This document shows, piece by piece, positions 41,089-49,427 of a stretch of DNA of 64,000 bases (its first letter is position 1; every line of letters starts with the position of its first letter). The position numbers and the translations under genes were made by a program. The stretch lies in assembly GCF_026810505.1 (NCBI RefSeq), contig NZ_CP101750.1, forward strand, positions 6,684,515-6,748,514. Direction: 5' to 3'. The notes beneath the pieces were generated by a model that had not been told where the DNA came from, made no database searches, and worked only from the letters and a program-made list of their open reading frames with translations. Source of the stretch: Streptomyces sp. Je 1-369. Its GTDB lineage: Bacteria; Actinomycetota; Actinomycetes; Streptomycetales; Streptomycetaceae.

Positions 41089-41481
41089 GTGAGCAGCAGT
41101 CAGCGCCACGACGTCACCGATGAACAGTGGGAAGGGCTCGCCCAGGTCGTACCGCTGCGCAGCCGCAACGAATGGCCTTCCTGGCCGGGGCACCGCGCGC
41201 TGCCCGACGCGGAGACAGAGACGCGCCGCCGCTTCGTGGTCATGCGGGTCAACGTCTTCGCGGACGCCCGAGAGGTCGCCGAGACCGTGATGGCGCAGAT
41301 CCCGGTCCTGCTGGACCTGACCGGCGCCGAGACGGACGTCGCCAAGCGCGTCCTGGACTTCAGCAGCGGCGTCGTCCTCGGACTGAACTGCGGGATGCAC
41401 CGGGTCGACAAGAACGTCTTCCTCCTGGCGCCGCCCGGCACGGAGGTCCAGGGCCTGGTGGACGCGGTCTCGCAGCCTTGA
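41089..41481 (+). CDS. SepF-like cell division protein
   Basis: 130 residues starting at a GTG (GGGGTGGAAAA upstream). The SepF core is FVVMRVNVFADAREVAETVMAQIPVLLDLTGAETDVAKRVLDFSSGVVLGLNCGMHRVDKNVFLLAPPGTEV. SepF polymerises and anchors FtsZ at the division site. This copy lacks the N-terminal amphipathic membrane helix and long linker of the main SepF near ftsZ and is shorter, so it is probably one of the accessory SepF-like paralogues known in Streptomyces. No ftsZ or division cluster is nearby. Confidence 0.87.
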   Translation: MSSSQRHDVTDEQWEGLAQVVPLRSRNEWPSWPGHRALPDAETETRRRFVVMRVNVFADAREVAETVMAQIPVLLDLTGAETDVAKRVLDFSSGVVLGLNCGMHRVDKNVFLLAPPGTEVQGLVDAVSQP

Positions 41482-41652
41482 GGCCCGGGTACGGCCGTGC
41501 GGAGCACCAGCACGGCCGTACGCGGCTCCCAAAGGGCGGGCGGTAGCCGCTCGGTGGGCAACCCGGGGACTCTTCCACGGGAATCCCCCGATCGTAGGAA
41601 GGTCGGTCGGGCGTAACGGTTCGCCGTGCGCACGGCCGCCTACCTTCCGGTC

Positions 41653-42816
41653 ATGACGGTGCATTCCCGAAAGCCGGCCGCCGAGCCATCGGCGGCCCAG
41701 GACCGGCCGCAGGTCACCCAACTGCGCCTGTACGCCTTCGCAGGGCACCGCGCCGCGGTGCTCCCCCTCGGCCCGATGACGCTGCTCACGGGCCCGAGCG
41801 GCAGCGGAAAGTCCAGCGCACTGATCGCCTACGAGGCGCTGGCACGGCTCTGCGCGGGGGCGGAACTGCCCGACGTCTTCGCCGACCCCGTGGCGTGCGT
41901 GCCCGAGCGCGCCCGCGCCGACGGTCAGCGGCGGCGCGGCTTCCGCATCGGCTGCACGGTCGACGGGCCCGCGGGGTCCGTCCGGCTCGACCTCGCCGTG
42001 CAGGCCGAGCCCGAACTGCGCGTCGTGGGCGAGCGGCTGACCCGCGGCGACCTCGTCCTACTGGAGACCGCGCTGCGCGACCCGGGCCGCCGCGTGGTGC
42101 AGGCCGCCTGGCACACAGCGGGCGCGACCCCCGTGACACGCGCCCCCATGCCGGACGACCGGCTCGGTACGGCGCTCGTGCCGCTGCGCGTCGCGGGCAA
42201 GACCGACGGGCAGCGCCTCGTGCTCGCGGCGGCGGAGCAGGTCGTGGTCGCGCTGCGCTCGGCGTACGTGTGCGACCCGCGGCCCAGCCGCATGCGCGCC
42301 CCCGTCCCCGCCGGACTCCTCGGCTCCGGCCGCCTCCTGGGAGGCTGCGACAACCTCGCCGAAGTCCTGTGGCGCACCCGCGCCGAGTGCGCGGCACGCC
42401 ACGCGCTGCTGGTCTCGGCCGTACGGTCCGGGTGCGCGGGGCCGGTCGCGGACGTCGTCGCCGAAGAGGTGGAGGACGGCGCGGTGCACGCCTACATCGA
42501 CCGGGGCGGCGGTGTGCGCACGCCGCTCGGGCGGCTCGGCGACGGCGAGTTGAGGTACGTGGCCCTGGCGCTGGTCCTGCTGACCGGTACCGGCGTGCTC
42601 GCCGTCGACCCGGTCGCGGAGGTGCCGCAGGCGTACCAGAGCCTGACGATCCTCGCCGACGGCCTCGACCGGCGCCTCGACGCACGACAGGCGCGGACCC
42701 TCGGGAATCTGGCGGCGCGCACCTGCGGGCGCGGGCACATCCGGCTGGTGGGAGCGGTGGGGGACGCGTCCTGGGCGGCGGAGGCGGGCGCCTCGGTGGT
42801 AGACCTGGTGCCGTGA
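41653..42816 (+). CDS. AAA/ABC-type ATPase coupled to MazG, with an altered Walker B
   Basis: 387 residues from the ATG at 41653 (an in-frame GTG lies at 41626). Walker A is GPSGSGKS at 47-54 in the order strand (LRLYAFAGHRAAVLPLGPMTLLTG), P-loop, helix. Near the C-terminus LGDGELRYVALALVLLTGTGVLAVDPV resembles an ABC/RecF-type signature followed by Walker B, but the usual DE is DP, so the catalytic glutamate seems missing. The protein may therefore bind ATP and hydrolyse it slowly. The layout resembles predicted AAA_21/OLD-like ATPases. The stop overlaps the MazG start (GTGA), so the two are translationally coupled. Function is unknown; a regulator of the pyrophosphohydrolase is plausible. 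Confidence 0.82.
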   Translation: MTVHSRKPAAEPSAAQDRPQVTQLRLYAFAGHRAAVLPLGPMTLLTGPSGSGKSSALIAYEALARLCAGAELPDVFADPVACVPERARADGQRRRGFRIGCTVDGPAGSVRLDLAVQAEPELRVVGERLTRGDLVLLETALRDPGRRVVQAAWHTAGATPVTRAPMPDDRLGTALVPLRVAGKTDGQRLVLAAAEQVVVALRSAYVCDPRPSRMRAPVPAGLLGSGRLLGGCDNLAEVLWRTRAECAARHALLVSAVRSGCAGPVADVVAEEVEDGAVHAYIDRGGGVRTPLGRLGDGELRYVALALVLLTGTGVLAVDPVAEVPQAYQSLTILADGLDRRLDARQARTLGNLAARTCGRGHIRLVGAVGDASWAAEAGASVVDLVP

Positions 42817-43148
42817 AGGAACGACTTGACGTGGCGGTACTGCAGCGCAGGCTGGCCGAGTTCGCGGCGGCGCGCGACTGGGAGCAGTACCACACCCCTA
42901 AGAACCTGGCCGCGGCGCTGAGCGTGGAGGCCTCCGAACTGGTCGAGATCTTCCAGTGGTTGACCCCCGAGGAGTCGGCCCGGGTGATGCGGGACCCGGA
43001 CACGGCGCCCCGCGTGGCGGACGAGGTGGCCGACGTCCTCGCGTATCTGCTGCAGTTCTGCGAGGTGCTGGGGATCGACGCGCTGGCCGCGCTCGCGGCG
43101 AAGATCGAACGGAACGAAGAGCGCTTTCCGGTGCCGGAAGGTCCCTGA
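42813..43148 (+). CDS. MazG-like nucleotide pyrophosphohydrolase
   Basis: 111 residues, all-alpha NTP pyrophosphatase of the RS21-C6/dCTPase type, which hydrolyses nucleoside triphosphates to monophosphates. Metal-binding residues: E39-x-x-E42 in SVEASELVEIFQWL and E71-x-x-D74 in ADEVADVLAYLL. W23 and W49 fit the aromatic positions of the family. The start is a GTG that overlaps the ATPase stop by four bases. Enzymes of this type clear abnormal or excess dNTPs, and some act in phage defence by depleting nucleotides. The ATPase link is the unusual feature here. Confidence 0.9.
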   Translation: MKERLDVAVLQRRLAEFAAARDWEQYHTPKNLAAALSVEASELVEIFQWLTPEESARVMRDPDTAPRVADEVADVLAYLLQFCEVLGIDALAALAAKIERNEERFPVPEGP

Positions 43149-43350
43149 ATCCCACCGGTGGCCGCCCCCGGGATTCCCCGGCCCGACAATTTCGTCACTC
43201 TCCGGAGTGGATGGCTTGTCCAAACTCGACTGTGTGTCCACAGATTTCCGTCCTGCCCTGGCTTTTCACCCGGATGGGCCTCACTCTGGGTAGTGGACAG
43301 GGGAGTTCGGGCAATCGTGCGGTGGGTGCGCGCGGGATGGAGGGGCCGGG

Positions 43351-43833
43351 ATGAACGCGATGCGGCTCATCGAGGCGAACCGCCGCGCTCTGGCGTGCAG
43401 TCAGGAGCCCGGGGACATCGTCGTGGAGGTCTGGCAGTCACAGGCACTCGCACAGGCGATCGGCAACCACCTCGCGGTCGCGGGACCTCCCGAGTTACGG
43501 GGCGAGGCGCTGGGCCTGAGCGAAGTCGGCGGCAGAGCCTGCGGGGTGCTCGACGCCCCAAGGCTCGGCATGGAGGACATACGGGCGGCACGGCTGACGG
43601 GGACAGGAGACGCGCACGAGGTCCTGCTCGGGCTCGGCAGGCTCCTCGGGGAGGTCGGCATCGCGCTGGTGGGTGTGGCCATGGGGGCCGAGGACGAGGG
43701 GGTGTACTGGCAGTGCATGGAGGCGATCGACGCGGCCGACGAGTCCAGGGACCGCGTGCTGGAGATGCTGCGCAGACTCGCGGTGCGGGAACAGTGCCTG
43801 CCCGAGCCGGACTCGGCGGCGGGCCCGGCGTGA
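43351..43833 (+). CDS. DUF6099 family protein
   Basis: 160 residues: MRLIEANRRALACSQEPGDIVVEVWQSQALAQAIGNHLAVAGPPELRGEALGLSEVGGRACGVLD then a divergent centre and a helical C-terminus (AMEDIR..., LEMLRRLAVREQCL). It matches DUF6099 by the opening block; function is unknown. The ATG is preceded by GGGGCCGGG, a modest ribosome site. The 200 bases upstream hold no gene. No membrane or export signal is present. Confidence 0.83.
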   Translation: MNAMRLIEANRRALACSQEPGDIVVEVWQSQALAQAIGNHLAVAGPPELRGEALGLSEVGGRACGVLDAPRLGMEDIRAARLTGTGDAHEVLLGLGRLLGEVGIALVGVAMGAEDEGVYWQCMEAIDAADESRDRVLEMLRRLAVREQCLPEPDSAAGPA

Positions 43834-43907
43834 GAAGGCCCCCGGCCGACCCCGCAGAGGGGCGGGGCCGCGGAGGCGGCAGAGATCGCGGGGGAGACCC
43901 GGTGTGG

Positions 43908-44264
43908 TCAGGAGCGGCCGCGTTCGTGGTCGCCCGGCCAGCGGATGCCCAGGGGAGGGGTGCCAGGGGTGGGCGACTCGGAGGGCGCAGCGGAACCGGC
44001 GGAGGTGGCGGACCCGGCGGAGGTGGCGGATGCGGAGGTGGTGGAGCCGGTGGGCGTCGCGGACCCGGCAGGCGTCGCGGACTGCTGCAGTTCGGCATCG
44101 AGCTGGGTCAGATCCGCGTTGAGTGCGGCCATCAGCTCCTCCATCTGCTGCAACAGGCCCTTGGGTGGCTGCTGCCGGCCCGGCACGGACGCACCGTGTG
44201 CGGCCTCTCGGGCGGGCGCGGGGGCGGGCGCGGCCTCCTGGTCGGGCACGGCTTCCTGGGACAT
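43908..44264 (-). CDS. Small coiled, Ala/Ser/Thr-rich hypothetical protein
   Basis: 118 residues. A Pro/Ala-rich N-terminus is followed by a helical segment GLLQQMEELMAALNADLTQLDAELQQ (about residues 36-62), probably a short coiled coil. After it comes a low-complexity run built from SATPAGSATPTGSTTSASATSAGS repeats and a short ending WPGDHERGRS. The ATG has GAGGAGGCC upstream. It converges with the DUF6099 gene. No family is recognised; the repeat run is typical of slippage. Confidence 0.6.
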   Translation of the reverse strand: MSQEAVPDQEAAPAPAPAREAAHGASVPGRQQPPKGLLQQMEELMAALNADLTQLDAELQQSATPAGSATPTGSTTSASATSAGSATSAGSAAPSESPTPGTPPLGIRWPGDHERGRS

Positions 44265-44512
44265 GGCGGCCTCCTCGGCCCTCGCCCTCCCGAAGGGGAC
44301 GGGCAGTTGACGCGGACGGTGCCCCGGCAGCGGGCACCGGCGCGGGGGCCGGGCGGTCCGGCTCCGCCCGAGCCAACGATGATCCGTCGGACGTGGTCAC
44401 TGGGCGCGGGCCCGCGCCGCCGCCGAGTTGACGGTTTTTCACCCGACCGGGTCGGTGGGGGACCGGCGGGACCGGCGGGGTTGCCCGGCGTTCGGGCGTG
44501 CAGGATGGGGGC

Positions 44513-45436
44513 ATGGATCTTCGAATCTTCACCGAGCCCCAGCAAGGGGCCACCTACGACACCCTGCTCACCGTCGCCAAGGCCACCGAGGACCTCGGTT
44601 TTGACGCCTTCTTCCGCTCGGACCATTACCTTCGCATGGGTTCCTCCGACGGCCTGCCGGGCCCCACGGACGCATGGATCACGCTCGCCGGGCTCGCCAG
44701 GGAGACCAAGCGGATCAGGCTGGGCACGCTGATGACGGCCGGCACGTTCCGGCTGCCCGGCGTGCTCGCGATCCAGGTGGCGCAGGTGGACCAGATGTCG
44801 GGCGGCCGGGTCGAACTGGGGCTCGGTGCGGGCTGGTTCGAGGACGAGCACAAGGCGTACGGCATTCCGTTCCCCAAGGAGAAGTTCGCCCGCCTCGAGG
44901 AGCAGCTGGAGATCGTCACGGGCCTGTGGGGCACGGAGGTCGGCCAGACCTTCAGCCACGACGGCAAGCACTATCAGCTCACTGATTCCCCGGCCCTGCC
45001 CAAGCCCGCGCAGACCAAGGTGCCGGTCCTGATCGGCGGCCACGGCGCGACCCGCACGCCGCGGCTCGCCGCGCAGTTCGCCGACGAGTTCAACATCCCC
45101 TTCGCCTCGGTCGAGGACAGTGAGCGGCAGTTCGGCCGGGTCCGCGCGGCCGCCGAGCAGGCCGGGCGCAAGGGCAGCGACCTGGTGTACTCCAGCGCGC
45201 TGGTGGTGTGTGTCGGCAAGGACGACGCGGAGGTCGCCCGGCGTGCGGCGGTGATCGGCCGCGACGTGGACGAGCTGAAGGCGAATGGCCTCGCGGGTTC
45301 TCCCGCGGAGGTCGTCGACAAGATCGGGCGGTACGAGGCGATCGGCGCGAGCCGCATCTACCTCCAGTGCCTGGACCTGGCCGACCTGGACCACCTGGAG
45401 ATCATTTCCTCGCAGGTGCAGTCGCAGCTGTCATAG
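44513..45436 (+). CDS. F420-dependent luciferase-like oxidoreductase
   Basis: 307 residues. MDLRIFTEPQQGATYDTLLTVAKATEDLGFDAFFRSDHYLRM, RIRLGTLMTAGTFRLPGVLAIQVAQVDQMSGGRVELGLGAGWFEDEHKAYGIPFP and VPVLIGGHGATRTPRLAAQFADEFN define an F420-dependent member of the luciferase-like family. It probably reduces or oxidises a small substrate with coenzyme F420; no specific substrate can be assigned. The ATG at 44513 follows GGATGGGGG. It shares fold but little sequence with the enzyme at 7735. It is not obviously linked to the 2-methylisoborneol operon that follows after 317 bases. Confidence 0.88.
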   Translation: MDLRIFTEPQQGATYDTLLTVAKATEDLGFDAFFRSDHYLRMGSSDGLPGPTDAWITLAGLARETKRIRLGTLMTAGTFRLPGVLAIQVAQVDQMSGGRVELGLGAGWFEDEHKAYGIPFPKEKFARLEEQLEIVTGLWGTEVGQTFSHDGKHYQLTDSPALPKPAQTKVPVLIGGHGATRTPRLAAQFADEFNIPFASVEDSERQFGRVRAAAEQAGRKGSDLVYSSALVVCVGKDDAEVARRAAVIGRDVDELKANGLAGSPAEVVDKIGRYEAIGASRIYLQCLDLADLDHLEIISSQVQSQLS

Positions 45437-45753
45437 GCGACAGGTCGGCCCTGGACGTGGCCGCCGGGCTCACCCCTCCGGTGCCCGGCGGCCACTTTGC
45501 GTGGTGCGGACAGGTGCGGACAGGTGCGAGGAGCGGGTTCGGCAGGGCGTGCGAGGTCTGTGCACCGGAGGCGGGCCGGATAAACCTATTGGGGGCCAAG
45601 ATCGCTACAAAGGGGTAACTGAGCAACAGATCCAGGCGAGTTGGGCGAACCGGCGGTTAGCGTTCCCAACGGAACCGGGCACCTCCCGGATTCGCCCATG
45701 TTCTCCGCATGTCTCCGCATGCCTCCTCACGTCGTAAAGGAGAGCTCGCCCCG
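45437..45753 (+). other. Upstream region of the 2-methylisoborneol operon
   Basis: No gene is seen. GGTGCGGACA occurs twice in tandem and then partly again (45503-45530). A less GC-rich patch around 45578-45620 (GGATAAACCTATTGGG) may hold the operon promoter. No perfect cAMP-receptor-type palindrome was found. Confidence 0.45.
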
Positions 45754-47166
45754 ATGACCGTTGAGACCAGCCCGGATGAGCGGCTGGAGCCTGCTCCGCG
45801 GACCAGCCTGAGCACCGAGGCCGCCCGCAACCTCACCACCACGACCAAGTCCGCCCCCCAGATGCAGGAGATCACCTCACGGTGGCTGCTGCGGATGCTG
45901 CCGTGGGTGGAGACCAAGGGCGGCACCTACCGGGTGAACCGGCGGCTGACCTACACCGTCGGCGATGGGTGCATCGAGTTCCTGCAGGACGGTGCCGACG
46001 TACGGGTGGTGCCACGGGAGCTCGGCGAGCTGGCCCTGCTGCGCGGCTTCGACGACGTCGACGTGCTGTCGGCGATCGCCGACCGGTTCGAGCAGCGCGA
46101 CTTCCGCGCGGGTGAGGTGCTGGTCGAGCGTGGCGCCCCCGCCGAGCACATCCACCTGATCGCCCACGGGCGGATCAACCAGACGTCCATCGGCAAGTAC
46201 GGCGACGAGGTGGCCGTCGCCGTCCTCGCGGACGGCGGCCGGTTCGGTGAGGACGCACTCCTCGACGACGGTGCGCGGTGGGGCTTCACCGCCACGGCCG
46301 CGACCTCCGGCACGCTGCTGACCCTGTCCCGCTCCGACTTCGCCGCCCTCACGTCGTCCGCGCCGAGCCTCCGTGCGCACGTGGCGGAGTTCGCGTCGCG
46401 GTCCGTGCCGCGGCAGACGCGGCACGGCGAGGCCGAGATCGCGATGTCGTCGGGGCACGTCGGCGAGGCGAAGCTGCCGGGCGCCTTCGTCGACTACGAA
46501 GCGCATCCCAGGGAGTACGAACTCTCCGTCGCGCAGACCGTTCTGCGGGTCCACACGAGGGTCGCCGACCTCTACAACGGACCGATGAACCAGACCGAGG
46601 AACAGCTGAGGCTCACCATCGAGGCGCTGCGCGAGCGCCAGGAGCACGAGCTGATCAACAACCGTGAGTTCGGTCTGCTCCACAACGCGGCCTTCAAGCA
46701 GAGGATCCAGCCCCACTCCGGCGCGCCCACGCCGGACGACCTCGACGATCTGCTCTGCCGTCGGCGCGGCACCAAGTTCTTCCTGGCCCACCCCAGGACC
46801 ATCGCGGCCATCGGCTGGGGCTTCAACGCCTACGGGGTCTATCCGGACAACGTCGACCTGGGCGGCCAACAGGTTCCCGCCTGGCGTGGGGTACCGATTC
46901 TGCCCTGCAACAAGATCCCCATCACCGAGGACAACACCAGCTCGATCCTCGCGATGCGTACGGGCGAGGACAACCAGGGCGTGATCGGCCTGCACCAGAC
47001 CGGGCTGCCGGAGGAGTACGAGCCGGGCCTGTCGGTGCGCTTCATGGGCATGAGCGAGCAGGCGATCATCTCGTACCTGGTCACGGCGTACTACTCGGCC
47101 GCCGTCCTGCTGCCCGACGCGCTGGGCGTCCTGGAGAACGTGCAGATCGGCCGCAGGCGCGACTAG
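45754..47166 (+). CDS. eshB: Family 2B encapsulin shell protein with cyclic-nucleotide-binding domain
   Basis: 470 residues. Shell-forming HK97-fold regions flank an inserted cNMP-binding domain. The insert spans about residues 108-225 ([54 protein letters not shown]). The shell part continues [37 protein letters not shown] ... [50 protein letters not shown]. This is the EshA/EshB type reported to form protein nanocompartments. The ATG at 45754 follows AAGGAG. The next gene, 2-methylisoborneol synthase, is the known cargo of this family. The domain may respond to cAMP. Confidence 0.93.
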   Translation: MTVETSPDERLEPAPRTSLSTEAARNLTTTTKSAPQMQEITSRWLLRMLPWVETKGGTYRVNRRLTYTVGDGCIEFLQDGADVRVVPRELGELALLRGFDDVDVLSAIADRFEQRDFRAGEVLVERGAPAEHIHLIAHGRINQTSIGKYGDEVAVAVLADGGRFGEDALLDDGARWGFTATAATSGTLLTLSRSDFAALTSSAPSLRAHVAEFASRSVPRQTRHGEAEIAMSSGHVGEAKLPGAFVDYEAHPREYELSVAQTVLRVHTRVADLYNGPMNQTEEQLRLTIEALRERQEHELINNREFGLLHNAAFKQRIQPHSGAPTPDDLDDLLCRRRGTKFFLAHPRTIAAIGWGFNAYGVYPDNVDLGGQQVPAWRGVPILPCNKIPITEDNTSSILAMRTGEDNQGVIGLHQTGLPEEYEPGLSVRFMGMSEQAIISYLVTAYYSAAVLLPDALGVLENVQIGRRRD

Positions 47167-47241
47167 GGCCGGTGTCGGAAGTCCCGCCTGCCCTCCCGGT
47201 GGTTCGCCCGGTTCGCACGTCATCACATGAAGGAGCTACGG

Positions 47242-48477
47242 ATGCCCGATCCCGGGCTGCCCACCCTGCACCCGAACCCCGCCCTCGAAAGGATTCTGCG
47301 CGGCCCGAGCGGCCTGGGTACGGCGGGGCTGTACCTGGGCGAGAAACCGGTCGAGGCCGTGAGCTCGGTGGGACCGGCTGCCTTGGTGGAACCGGTCGAC
47401 CTGGCGGAATCGGTCGCGTCGGCGGAATCGGTCGCGTCGGCGGACGCGGTCGAACTGCCCGGCCCGGTCGAAGCGGCCGAACTGCCTGAACCGGCCGAGG
47501 GGACGCCCATTCCGGGGCTCTATCACCATGCCGTGCCGGAGCCCGATCCGGCGCGGGTGGCCGAGGTCAGCCGGCGGATCAAGGCATGGGCCGTGGACGA
47601 GGTGCAGGCGTTCCCGCCGGAGTGGGAGGACCAGTTCGACGGGTTCTCCGTCGGGCGCTACATGGTCGCCTGCCACCCCGACGCCCCCTCCATCGACCAC
47701 CTGATGCTCGCCACCCGGCTGATGGTCGCCGAGAACGCGGTCGACGACTGCTACTGCGAGGACCACGGCGGCTCGCCCGTCGGGCTCGGCAGCCGCCTGC
47801 TGCTGGCCCACACGGCCCTCGACGACCTGCACACCACCCAGGAGTACGAACCGGCGTGGCGGGAGTCGCTCACGGCGGACGCGCCGCGCCGCGCCTACCG
47901 CTCCGCCATGGCGTACTTCCTCCAGCACGCCTCGCCCTCCCAGGCCGACCGCTTCCGGCACGACATGGCCCGTCTGCACCTGGGCTATCTCGCCGAGGCC
48001 GCCTGGTCCGAGACGGACCACGTGCCCGAGGTGTGGGAGTACCTGGCGATGCGCCAGTTCAACAACTTCCGCCCTTGCCCCACCATCACCGACACCGTCG
48101 GTGGCTATGAACTGCCGGCCGACCTCCACGCGTTGGCGGCCATGCAGCGGGTCATCGCCCTCGCGGGCAACGCCACCACCGTGGTGAACGACCTGTACTC
48201 GTACACCAAAGAACTCGACAGCCCCGGCCGTCATCTGAACCTGCCCGTAGTGATCGCCGAACGGGAAGGCCTCTCCGACCGGGACGCCTACCTGAAGGGG
48301 GTCGAGGTCCACAACGACCTGATGCACGCCTTCGAGGCGGAAGCCGCCGCCCTGGCCGCGGCCTGCCCCGTCCCGAGCGTGCTGCGCTTCCTGCGGGGAG
48401 TGGCCGTGTGGGTCGACGGCAACCACTACTGGCACCGCACCAACACCTACCGATACCGCCTGCCCGACTTCTGGTAA
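47242..48477 (+). CDS. tpc: 2-Methylisoborneol synthase
   Basis: 411 residues, class I terpene cyclase turning 2-methylgeranyl diphosphate into 2-methylisoborneol, an earthy odorant. Seen: Asp-rich DDCYCED at 168-174 and NSE triad with N316, S320 and E324 in NDLYSYTKE; the C-terminal helix pair carries WVDGNHYWHRTNTYRYRLPDF. The N-terminal 100 residues are disordered and Ala/Pro/Glu-rich, with a tandem AESVAS repeat. In this encapsulin family that region is the cargo-loading part. The ATG at 47242 has AAGGAG six bases upstream; an ATG at 47227 is inside that site's context. It sits between the shell gene and its methyltransferase. Confidence 0.95.
   Translation: MPDPGLPTLHPNPALERILRGPSGLGTAGLYLGEKPVEAVSSVGPAALVEPVDLAESVASAESVASADAVELPGPVEAAELPEPAEGTPIPGLYHHAVPEPDPARVAEVSRRIKAWAVDEVQAFPPEWEDQFDGFSVGRYMVACHPDAPSIDHLMLATRLMVAENAVDDCYCEDHGGSPVGLGSRLLLAHTALDDLHTTQEYEPAWRESLTADAPRRAYRSAMAYFLQHASPSQADRFRHDMARLHLGYLAEAAWSETDHVPEVWEYLAMRQFNNFRPCPTITDTVGGYELPADLHALAAMQRVIALAGNATTVVNDLYSYTKELDSPGRHLNLPVVIAEREGLSDRDAYLKGVEVHNDLMHAFEAEAAALAAACPVPSVLRFLRGVAVWVDGNHYWHRTNTYRYRLPDFW
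47403..47438 (+). repeat. 18-base tandem repeat in the cargo-loading region of tpc
   Basis: GGCGGAATCGGTCGCGTC occurs twice head to tail (47403-47420, 47421-47438), encoding AESVAS twice. It lengthens the disordered N-terminal segment thought to tether the cyclase inside the shell. Confidence 0.85.
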
Positions 48478-48494
48478 GAGGAGCCGACACCACT

Positions 48495-49373
48495 GTGACC
48501 AGCACTGAACTCGCCAACGGCACGTCCCTGTCCATCCCCGCTCCGGCGTCCCCCTACCAAGGGGACATCGCCCGCTACTGGGACGGGGAGGCCAGGCCGG
48601 TGAATCTGCGCCTGGGCGACGTCGACGGGCTCTACCACCACCACTACGGCGTCGGGGACGTCGACCAGCAAGCGCTGGGGGACACCGCCGACAGCGGGTA
48701 CGAGAAGCGGCTGATCGCCGAGCTGCACCGCCTGGAGTCGGCGCAGACCGACGTGCTCCTGGACCAGCTCGGGCCCGTCGGGCGTGACGACACGGTCGTG
48801 GACGCCGGGTGCGGGCGCGGCGGCTCGTTGGTCATGGCCCACCAGCGGTTCGGCTGCCGGGCCGAGGGGGTCACGCTCTCCGCCAAGCAGGCCGACTTCG
48901 CCAACCGGCGCGCCCGCGAACTCGGCATGGAGGACTACGTCCACGCCCGCGTCTGCAACATGCTCGACACGCCGTTCGAGACGGGCCAGGCCAAGGCGTC
49001 GTGGAACAACGAGTCCAGCATGTACGTCGATCTGAACGACCTCTTCGCCGAGCACTCCCGCGTTCTCGCGCCCGGCGGTCGCTATGTGACCATCACCGGC
49101 TGCTGGAACCCGCGGTACGGGCAGCCCTCGAAGTGGGTCTCCCAGATCAACGCGCACTTCGAGTGCAACATCCACTCCCGTAGGGAGTACCTGAAGGCGA
49201 TGGCCGACAACCGCCTCGTACCGCAGGCCATCGTCGACCTGACGGACGCGACGCTGCCCTACTGGGAGCTGCGGGCGACGTCGTCGCTGGTCACCGGCAT
49301 CGAGGAAGCGTTCATCAACTCGTACAGGGACGGCTCGTTCCAGTACGTGCTGATCGCGGCCGACCGCGTCTGA
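48495..49373 (+). CDS. gppmt: Geranyl diphosphate 2-C-methyltransferase
   Basis: 292 residues. S-adenosylmethionine-dependent enzyme with motif I VVDAGCGRGGS at 101-111. It methylates geranyl diphosphate at C-2, supplying the substrate for the 2-methylisoborneol synthase encoded just upstream. GLYHHHYGVGDVD near residue 45 and the YVTITGCWNPRYG ... YWELRATSSLVTGIEEAFINSYRDGSFQY C-terminus are specific to the family. The GTG start follows GAGGAGCCGAC. It is the last gene of the operon; a hairpin terminator lies 18 bases beyond the stop. Confidence 0.95.
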   Translation: MTSTELANGTSLSIPAPASPYQGDIARYWDGEARPVNLRLGDVDGLYHHHYGVGDVDQQALGDTADSGYEKRLIAELHRLESAQTDVLLDQLGPVGRDDTVVDAGCGRGGSLVMAHQRFGCRAEGVTLSAKQADFANRRARELGMEDYVHARVCNMLDTPFETGQAKASWNNESSMYVDLNDLFAEHSRVLAPGGRYVTITGCWNPRYGQPSKWVSQINAHFECNIHSRREYLKAMADNRLVPQAIVDLTDATLPYWELRATSSLVTGIEEAFINSYRDGSFQYVLIAADRV

Positions 49374-49390
49374 CCCGGGGGGCGATGCGA

Positions 49391-49425
49391 GGTCCGGGGC
49401 CGTCCGTCCAGGACGACCCCGGGCC
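49391..49425. terminator. Hairpin terminator between the methylisoborneol operon and the injection-system cluster
   Basis: GGTCCGGGGCCGTCC (49391-49405) pairs with GGACGACCCCGGGCC (49411-49425), with a five-base loop; 14 of 15 positions pair when one wobble is allowed. It separates convergent genes ending at 49373 and 49428 and can stop transcription from either side. Confidence 0.78.
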
Positions 49426-49427
49426 TT

